Below are positions 15,360 through 20,755 of a stretch of 20,755 bases of DNA, piece by piece. The DNA comes from an uncultured Collinsella sp. GTDB taxonomy: Bacteria; Actinomycetota; Coriobacteriia; Coriobacteriales; Coriobacteriaceae. Within the stretch, counting starts at the first letter, position 1. Every line of letters starts with the position of its first letter. Made by a program: the position numbers and the translations under genes. Location of the stretch: positions 1 through 20,755 of the forward strand of contig CABVCJ010000037.1 of the NCBI GenBank assembly GCA_902496845.1. Direction: 5' to 3'. The notes under the pieces were generated by a model that did no database searches, was not told the DNA's origin, and was given only the letters and a program-made list of their open reading frames with translations.

Positions 15360-15365
15360 TATAAT
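15360..15365 (+). promoter_or_regulatory. -10 box of the UDG-like gene
   Basis: A perfect TATAAT at 15360-15365 lies 28 bases before the chosen start codon; no good -35 is seen. It overlaps an in-frame upstream ATG (15364), which supports the downstream start. Confidence 0.5.
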
Positions 15366-15393
15366 GGTGGGCACGCAAACGATTGGAGAGCGC

Positions 15394-15969
15394 ATGCCCA
15401 CGTCACAAAGCCAGAAAAAAGAAGCCATCGCCCAGGCGACCGAGCAGGAGCTCGCATCGCTCGAGGGCCGCGGCGTGCGTATCGCAGGAAATGCGTGCTC
15501 GCCGATTGTGCTGGTAAAAGGTGATTTAGACGATGCCGAGCGTGCGGGCGGTGAGCTGGCTGCCGGTCCGGACGGTGCTGCGCTGCGCAAAGCGCTCGGC
15601 GCCATCGGCTACGCGCCAGAGGATTTTTGCGTGCTGGCAAGTGTTGCCGGCGCGGGCGATGGGACGGTTGCGACAGGCGAGGGCCTGCCGTGCGAGCTGT
15701 TCCGCGAGGCGCTCGAGGCCTTGGACCCCGAGGCGGTCCTGCTGCTGGACGATCGCGCGGCCGATACCATGCGCGAGACCTATGCCGACATGCTCGTGGC
15801 AATCGACGACTTTGATACCGCTATGCTCAAGCCCGGCTTGGTCGCTCATGTGCAGGGTCGTCGCGTGCTCGCGCTCGACGGTTTTGAGGCGGCGCTCACT
15901 GACAAAGCCGCCAAGCAGCGCATGTGGGCATACATCAAGCAACTGACCCCGGCAGCCGCGCCGCTGTAG
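15394..15969 (+). CDS. Unknown protein resembling a degenerate uracil-DNA glycosylase fold
   Basis: This 191-aa soluble protein has no clear family match from memory. Its order of elements recalls family-4-type uracil-DNA glycosylases: a strand SPIVLVKGD where the catalytic GEAPG loop would be, then GELAAGPDGAALRKALGAIGY like the conserved glycine-rich segment and helix, then EDFCVLAS like the following strand, a hydrophobic strand AVLLLDDRAA, and a C-terminal helix KQRMWAYIKQL. The catalytic acidic loop and the C-terminal HPS-type motif are absent, and no iron-sulfur cysteines are arranged as in that family, so enzymatic activity is doubtful. The ATG at 15394 has GGAG five bases upstream. 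It is divergent from trxA and convergent with the kinase gene. The fold assignment is an inference. Confidence 0.75.
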   Translation: MPTSQSQKKEAIAQATEQELASLEGRGVRIAGNACSPIVLVKGDLDDAERAGGELAAGPDGAALRKALGAIGYAPEDFCVLASVAGAGDGTVATGEGLPCELFREALEALDPEAVLLLDDRAADTMRETYADMLVAIDDFDTAMLKPGLVAHVQGRRVLALDGFEAALTDKAAKQRMWAYIKQLTPAAAPL

Positions 15970-16009
15970 CGGACCGGAGCCGGCAAGGCGGCCCTGACGG
16001 GTCGAGCGC

Positions 16010-16028
16010 GGCGCCGACTTGTCGCGCC
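16010..16028. terminator. Short hairpin between convergent genes
   Basis: GGCG-C-CGA (16010-16017) pairs with TCGCGCC (16022-16028) around CTTG with one bulge. No T-run follows on either strand, so any terminator role is weak. It is the only structure in the 60-base gap. Confidence 0.25.
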
Positions 16029-16029
16029 C

Positions 16030-17307
16030 TTACATCACGGCGCGAAGCTCAAACCGGTCGCCGTTGATGCGAAACTGGCAGTTGCCGTTCATGCGTTCGA
16101 CGGCAAGTTTAATGCTCTTGGTTCCAAAGCCGTGTCCGGTGTGCCCGGCTACGGGCATGCCGTCGACCATGCGCGGCGGGCGCCCAAACGTGTTGGAGAC
16201 CAAAAGGAGCAGTTGCCCGTCCTCGCAACGCAGGTCCAGATCGACAAATCGCTTGCCCTGGGGAGCGGCGCTTGCGGCGACGATGGCGTTGTCCAGGGCG
16301 TTTGAGAGCACGCTAAACAGATCGACGTCGGCTACATGGACGCTCTCGGGCACGGCAGCGCGCAAATCGGCGGTGATGCCGTTTCGGTTGATATCGGAGC
16401 TAAATGACGAAAGCACGATATTGACCGTGTCGTTGGCGCAGTAGCGGCGCACGGCGGTGCGGTCGTTCGTCTCGCAGAGCTCGTCGATGCGCTCGAGTGC
16501 CTCGTCGATGCGGCCCTCTTCGATCAAAGCCGCAAGGCCGCGCAGGAAGTGCCGCATGTCATGGCGGAGAGCCGAAAGCTCGCGTCCAGATTGACGCCAA
16601 GCCTCGAGCTCTTTGATGGCTGCGTTGTCGCGGGTCGCAAGCATCCAGCGCTCGCGCTCGGCGGTTTCCTTTGCCTCGTATTCGCGCAGATACACAGCAA
16701 GAAACATGAGGTAGAACGCGCAAAGCGCAAACGCCAAAAACTCAACCGTCACCACGGAGCCCGAGTGGAAGAGCGTGGTGTAGACGTTGGTGGCGTAGTC
16801 AAAGATGTAATAGACGAGCGGCAGGATGAGCAGAATCTCGAGCTCGGTGGGGGTTTTGACCGCCAAGCGCGGACCGATGTCGCTTGCCCAATGCAGCAGG
16901 ATCGCAAAGACGACGGCCGTGGTGATAATGCGTGCCACGTAGTACGCGATTTGCGAGTCGGTGGCGGTGAGCGCGGCGATGCCAATCCAGTTGCTGAACT
17001 GGCAGCTCAGATAAGCACTGGTGACGCCCAGCATAACGAGTAGCGGGCTCAGGCGATAGCGTGCGCACAGATAGATGACGAGCGGCAGATGCACGACGAG
17101 TGGATATGCCTGACGGGCGAAAAGCTCGCCGCCGACGGCATTGGCGAGGCCGAATGCGCATCCGGTTACGGCGCCGACCATCACCAGCTCAAGCACGTGA
17201 CGCCGGTTGATCTCGATACCGCAGAGCGCCGCCGAGGCAAAAACGCCGAAAAGCAGGGTTGTTGCGTGGTGAATTGCCCAAAGCATCATCTCGACCGTGG
17301 GGAGCAT
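16030..17307 (-). CDS. AgrC-like GHKL sensor histidine kinase
   Basis: This 425-aa membrane kinase has six or seven hydrophobic segments in its first 210 residues (about 8-30, 41-57, 68-84, 88-104, 120-141, 157-176, 185-208), a short coiled linker, and a cytoplasmic kinase core. The phospho-acceptor is His249 in ALRHDMRHF, the pattern of the AgrC/BlpH (HPK10) class. ATP-binding elements are the N box (NALDNAI, around 336-342) and G box (GHGFGTKSI, 391-399); the usual D box is reduced, as in that class. The ATG at 17307 overlaps the response-regulator stop by one base with GGGAGG upstream, so the pair is translationally coupled. HPK10 kinases often sense peptides, but no signal-peptide or processing gene is adjacent, so the stimulus is unknown. 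Confidence 0.92.
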   Translation of the reverse strand: MLPTVEMMLWAIHHATTLLFGVFASAALCGIEINRRHVLELVMVGAVTGCAFGLANAVGGELFARQAYPLVVHLPLVIYLCARYRLSPLLVMLGVTSAYLSCQFSNWIGIAALTATDSQIAYYVARIITTAVVFAILLHWASDIGPRLAVKTPTELEILLILPLVYYIFDYATNVYTTLFHSGSVVTVEFLAFALCAFYLMFLAVYLREYEAKETAERERWMLATRDNAAIKELEAWRQSGRELSALRHDMRHFLRGLAALIEEGRIDEALERIDELCETNDRTAVRRYCANDTVNIVLSSFSSDINRNGITADLRAAVPESVHVADVDLFSVLSNALDNAIVAASAAPQGKRFVDLDLRCEDGQLLLLVSNTFGRPPRMVDGMPVAGHTGHGFGTKSIKLAVERMNGNCQFRINGDRFELRAVM

Positions 17308-18029
17308 TAGCGCCTCCCGCCCTCGAACCGTGCCGCAAAGTAGGCATCCTGGAAACCCTGCTTGCAGCTGCGCGCCAGCGGGATGCAAGCGCCCGAGCGC
17401 ATGACGATATCCGTACGGTTGAAGTGGTCGATATTGCGCAGGTTGACCTGGTAGCTACGGTGACATTTAAAGAAGCTTGCGTTTTTGGCCAGCTGGTCCT
17501 CGATGTTGCGGAACGGCTCGAGCGCCTCGATGTCGCGCCCGTCGCGCAGGTGGAATACCACGTGCTTGTTGCGGGCCTCGGCATATTCGATATCGAACAG
17601 GCGCAGGGCATGGTAGCCAAAGGACGTTTTGGTTACGAGCTCGTCGGTCACGGCGGGTCGCATGCTCGAAAGCTCGTCGAGCAGCTGCGCCAGGCGTTCG
17701 TACGTTACGGGCTTGAGCAGGTAGTCGAAGGCGCGGACCTCATAGGACTCCAGCGCGAACTCGGGCGATGAGGTGAGGAACACCAGACGCACAGCGGTAT
17801 CGGATTGGCGCAGCTCCCGCGCGGTGTCCATGCCGTTGACGAGCGGCATGATCATGTCGAGCAGAATGATGTCGGCGCGCGATGCAGCATGGCGGGCCAG
17901 CAGGTCCTCGCCGCGCGTGACGAGCGCAACGTCGACTGCCGTGCCCGTCTCGGTCGACCAGCGGTCGATCATCCGGTGCAGTCTATCTAGAAAAGCGACG
18001 TCGTCGTCGCAGGCGATAATCTTGAGCAT
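17307..18029 (-). CDS. LytTR-family response regulator
   Basis: This 240-aa AgrA-like regulator has a receiver domain (1-120) with acidic residues Asp9/Asp10, phospho-acceptor Asp58 in ILLDMIMP, Thr86 and Lys106 (LLKPV), followed by a LytTR DNA-binding domain (about 135-235) with the phrases NKHVVFHLRDG and FKCHRSYQVNLRNID. The ATG at 18029 is preceded by AGGGGG at five bases; an open frame runs further upstream to 18173 but lacks receiver-domain sequence. It is the first gene of the pair with the kinase and is divergent from the large surface protein, which makes that gene a natural target candidate. Confidence 0.94.
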   Translation of the reverse strand: MLKIIACDDDVAFLDRLHRMIDRWSTETGTAVDVALVTRGEDLLARHAASRADIILLDMIMPLVNGMDTARELRQSDTAVRLVFLTSSPEFALESYEVRAFDYLLKPVTYERLAQLLDELSSMRPAVTDELVTKTSFGYHALRLFDIEYAEARNKHVVFHLRDGRDIEALEPFRNIEDQLAKNASFFKCHRSYQVNLRNIDHFNRTDIVMRSGACIPLARSCKQGFQDAYFAARFEGGRR

Positions 18030-18142
18030 TCGAGCCCCCTTAGTAGTTCGATTTTGCCACATTGGGTGCGCGCCGCCCGCGGAGGCGTGTCCCATTTGCG
18101 CCCCAAGGCGTGCAACTCGCGCCAAGCGGCAGGGCGTCAGTT

Positions 18143-18180
18143 TTGACGACCGCACAATACTCCATGGATACACACGTCAA
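18143..18180. promoter_or_regulatory. Facing TTGACG elements in the divergent intergenic region
   Basis: TTGACG on the plus strand (18143-18148) and the same hexamer on the minus strand (18175-18180) face each other across 26 bases. The minus-strand copy has TATTGT at 15 bases (18154-18159) and would drive the response-regulator gene; the plus-strand copy has only weak -10 matches near 18166-18172 and would drive the surface gene. The plus copy also sits in a small CGTCA/TGACG hairpin (18135-18148). Overlapping promoters or an operator dyad are both possible. Confidence 0.35.
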
Positions 18181-18185
18181 TCGAT

Positions 18186-18222
18186 GCCGGCGGTCGGACG
18201 GGGAATCATGCCGGCCGCCGGC
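18186..18222 (+). promoter_or_regulatory. GC-rich hairpin in the surface-protein leader
   Basis: Positions 18186-18197 pair with 18211-18222 (12 bp, one G-U) around a 13-base loop, ending 49 bases before the surface-protein start. No T-run follows directly. It would be in the 5' leader if transcription starts near 18178, or could be an operator. Confidence 0.5.
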
Positions 18223-18271
18223 GCCAGGCGATAACGAACATTGCGAAAGCATAGGGGTAAGGGGAGCTGTG

Positions 18272-20755
18272 ATGAGGGAGAAAAAGATGGGGATGCGCAG
18301 ACTTGCTGCTTGCGTGCTGGCTGCAGCGCTGGCGCTTGGGGGTGCGGTGACGACGCTCGCCACGCCTACGGTAGCGGAGGCGTATCCGTCCGCCGCGATC
18401 AAACCAAAGCACCTGAAAAGCGAACTTTCGTATGGCGAAAGTGATGTAATCCAACTTTCCGGCGGCAAAGACTATCGGTTTGCCGGCACGGTTGATATCG
18501 ACCACTATGAGGTCGAGGGCGGCACCAAGGAGAATCCGACCCGCCTATATTTCACCGACAGCTCGTCTCTGGGCGGTCCGCTGACCGTCAAGCGCGACCT
18601 TACGTATTCGCAGCACCCCCTCTTTGTGCTTAAGGGCGGTTATGTCGAGTTCATCGGTGATTCGGGCGCCTCGACCGAGGTCCGCTGCGATGGAAAAACG
18701 TTTTTGAGCGATAGCAACGATTACGAAGCGCGTGGAGGTGTCGATAAGCCGAATACGGGCAAGAGCCTCAACCTTTCCGTGAAAAACCTCAAGCTTGTTT
18801 CAAGGACCGATAACAAAGATACCGTTCGGGCAATCACGCTCTATGGAACCATGGGTGCGGGAGAGACGGCCAGCTTCACGAACGTGAATGTCAGCGGTTG
18901 GAAATGCTGCAAGAACAACGCATTCAAGGTTGACCAGGGTAATGAAATTTACGAAGCCTCGCCGGCGCCTGTGACTATCAGAGGCAGCCAGGTCGCGGTG
19001 GATGCAACGTTTGTCAACTGCACGTTTAAGAATAATAGTGATGACTGCGTCGGCGCCTTGAGCGTGGTCGGGCGGTCGAAGACTCCAAAAGTTACGTTGA
19101 ACGGCTGCACGTTCGAAAACAACAGTCAGGGAATGATTGCATGCGACGAGATGAAGGTTGAGAGCGGTCATGTGCATGCGGGCAATATCGGCGTCAAAAA
19201 TGCCATAGTTGCTCTGAATAACTGCAGCATTCGTTCAACAAATAACACGTCATGGAATGGACCCTGCTCTTATATGTTCAAGGTGTGGGATATTCAGTAT
19301 CAGATGCACATGACGAGTGCCATTGCGGTGGCAAAGGATGCGTCGTGCACCATAAACGGTACGGTTATCGACGATTCGTTCGTGTTCCCCTCTGATTATT
19401 TCAACGGTCGTGACATAAGCGGTCAGGACGAGAAACGCTGCGCGGTTTACGCTCTTGGTTCTGTGACGCTCGCCGGCAACACCAAGGTCACTACGGTCAA
19501 GGCGAAGGGTGTCGACGCATCCGAAATCGGCAGCTACGGTAAGGTTCATGTCGACAAGTCTTTTACGGGCGAAGCTGCCCTGTCTGTCGACGATTCCAAG
19601 TTCGATTCCGAATCCAATAAGCAGCACTACTACTATGAATATGTGAACCTCGGCACGAGCGATCTTTCGCAGGAGGATCTCGCGAGCAGGCTCAAGCTTG
19701 CCAACGCTGACCTTGCATACGACGTTACCGATGGCAAGGTCAAGGTCATCCATCGCAAGCACGAGCACGAGTCGACCTATTCCGCCAACAAGGATGGGTA
19801 CAGCATCGCGGCTACGTGCAACGGACAGTATGAGGCCTCACACTGTGTCTACTCCAGGGACGGCGAGACGATCTCGCTGATGTCGTCCAAGAGCGGCGAC
19901 CTGAGCTTTATCTACAACGGCAAACAGCGCGACGCCGTGCTTGCTACGACTAAGCCGTCTCAAAAGGACAATGCTGTAGCCCAAGGCAAGGTAAAGATTG
20001 TGAGCGCACGCTTTTACCGTTACGTGGATGAGAATGACGCCGTGGGCATCGAGATGGAAGGGTCGCAGCCGTGCGATGCGGGTACCTATCGCGTGGAGGC
20101 GACGGTTGCTATCGAGGGCCAGAATGATGTTACGCTCAAACGCGTGTTCAAGATCAACCCTGCCTCGCTTGCGGAGAAGGACTCCAACCGCAAGGATCTT
20201 TGCAAGGTCGAAATCATTGGCTACGACAAGCTGAAGGATAACGTGAGGTTCAGCAACGGTGACGTGCTCAACGACGTTCCGTCTTATAAGTGGACGGGTG
20301 AGGAGATAACGCCTCGCATTAAGGTGACGTATAAGCTTGGTGACGAATGGATTGAGCTTAAAGAGGGCGTCGATTTCGAACGCCTCGCTTGGGGCGAATC
20401 GGTTTCGGAGAAAGATCCAGGTGCGTACCGGAGCCAGCTCTGGGGCCTGGGAAACTTCGCATCCTACGAGTCAATTTACTCCTGCAAGTTTTTCTACTGG
20501 AGCATCTACGGCACGCAGTTCGAGAATGTTCAGGCCAAGGGCTTTGACGGCGCCTATGATGGCAAGGCTCACTCGCCATCGGTGACGGTCGACAACGCCC
20601 CCGAGGGCATGCAGATCGAATATAGCGTCGATGGTGGCTTGCTGTACGAAGACCGAATCCCCTCCTATACCAATGTCACGCGCGATGTCTACGACAACGT
20701 GTGTGCCGAGACAATTAAGTACCGCATTACCGCACCCGACTACGTGCCGGTGGAG
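18272..20755 (+). CDS. Large secreted beta-helix surface protein (3' end outside window)
   Basis: The frame is open from the ATG at 18272 to the last base, 828 codons without a stop. GGGGAG lies five bases before the start. Residues 1-40 form a Sec signal peptide (MREKKMGMRRL, Ala/Leu-rich core, likely cleavage after VAEA). From about 45 to 460 there are repeated strand-turn units with Asn/Cys-rich turns (FVNCTFKNNSDDC, LNGCTFENNSQG, LNNCSIRSTNN), typical of a right-handed parallel beta-helix as in pectate-lyase-like adhesins. After about 480, the segments resemble Ig-like or MBG-type repeats; one near the edge reads AYDGKAHSPSVTV and another ends DAGTYRVEATV. The gene appears more A+T-rich than its neighbours, which may indicate transfer. 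A cell-wall anchor would be expected beyond the window. Adhesin or glycan-binding function is an inference. Confidence 0.85.
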   Translation, partial: MREKKMGMRRLAACVLAAALALGGAVTTLATPTVAEAYPSAAIKPKHLKSELSYGESDVIQLSGGKDYRFAGTVDIDHYEVEGGTKENPTRLYFTDSSSLGGPLTVKRDLTYSQHPLFVLKGGYVEFIGDSGASTEVRCDGKTFLSDSNDYEARGGVDKPNTGKSLNLSVKNLKLVSRTDNKDTVRAITLYGTMGAGETASFTNVNVSGWKCCKNNAFKVDQGNEIYEASPAPVTIRGSQVAVDATFVNCTFKNNSDDCVGALSVVGRSKTPKVTLNGCTFENNSQGMIACDEMKVESGHVHAGNIGVKNAIVALNNCSIRSTNNTSWNGPCSYMFKVWDIQYQMHMTSAIAVAKDASCTINGTVIDDSFVFPSDYFNGRDISGQDEKRCAVYALGSVTLAGNTKVTTVKAKGVDASEIGSYGKVHVDKSFTGEAALSVDDSKFDSESNKQHYYYEYVNLGTSDLSQEDLASRLKLANADLAYDVTDGKVKVIHRKHEHESTYSANKDGYSIAATCNGQYEASHCVYSRDGETISLMSSKSGDLSFIYNGKQRDAVLATTKPSQKDNAVAQGKVKIVSARFYRYVDENDAVGIEMEGSQPCDAGTYRVEATVAIEGQNDVTLKRVFKINPASLAEKDSNRKDLCKVEIIGYDKLKDNVRFSNGDVLNDVPSYKWTGEEITPRIKVTYKLGDEWIELKEGVDFERLAWGESVSEKDPGAYRSQLWGLGNFASYESIYSCKFFYWSIYGTQFENVQAKGFDGAYDGKAHSPSVTVDNAPEGMQIEYSVDGGLLYEDRIPSYTNVTRDVYDNVCAETIKYRITAPDYVPVE

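Overview
The window looks like a high-G+C Gram-positive gut anaerobe of the Coriobacteriia, most likely Collinsella. This rests on composition, strong AGGAG-type ribosome binding sites, short intergenic gaps and the gene set; it is an inference from gene style, not a database match. There is no rRNA, tRNA, CRISPR array or intact transposon.

Layout. Positions 1-219 hold two tandem imperfect palindromes and no convincing gene. From 220 to 7119 lies a sugar-use region: a MurR/RpiR-family regulator and a large GH106/GH2-like glycosidase on the minus strand, then, divergently, an AraC-family regulator, a GH1 6-phospho-beta-glucosidase and a stand-alone PTS EIIA-Glc protein. Two copies of a 27-bp palindromic repeat sit at the 3' ends of the glycosidase gene and the araC-type gene. 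From 7353 to 8742 there is a small lipoprotein with a good terminator and a phosphoglycolate-phosphatase-like HAD hydrolase.

From 8866 to 14716, all on the minus strand, is a nickel/hydrogenase maturation block. In transcription order it is an unknown 82-aa helical His-rich protein, nikR with a His/Cys-rich N-terminal tail, hypF, then hypC-hypD-hypE behind an apparent second promoter. Together HypC-HypF build and deliver the Fe(CN)2CO group of [NiFe]-hydrogenase, and NikR ties the block to nickel supply. hypA, hypB and hydrogenase structural genes are not in the window.

From 14937 to the end are thioredoxin, a divergent protein that looks like a degenerate uracil-DNA-glycosylase-fold relative, an AgrC-like histidine kinase with a LytTR response regulator, and, divergent from that pair, the first 828 codons of a large secreted beta-helix surface protein that runs off the right edge.

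Most worth a second look are the nikR-linked small His-rich protein and the NikR metal-binding tail, the possible catalytically dead UDG-like protein, the two-component system facing a surface protein across a structured intergenic region, and the palindromic repeats at gene 3' ends.
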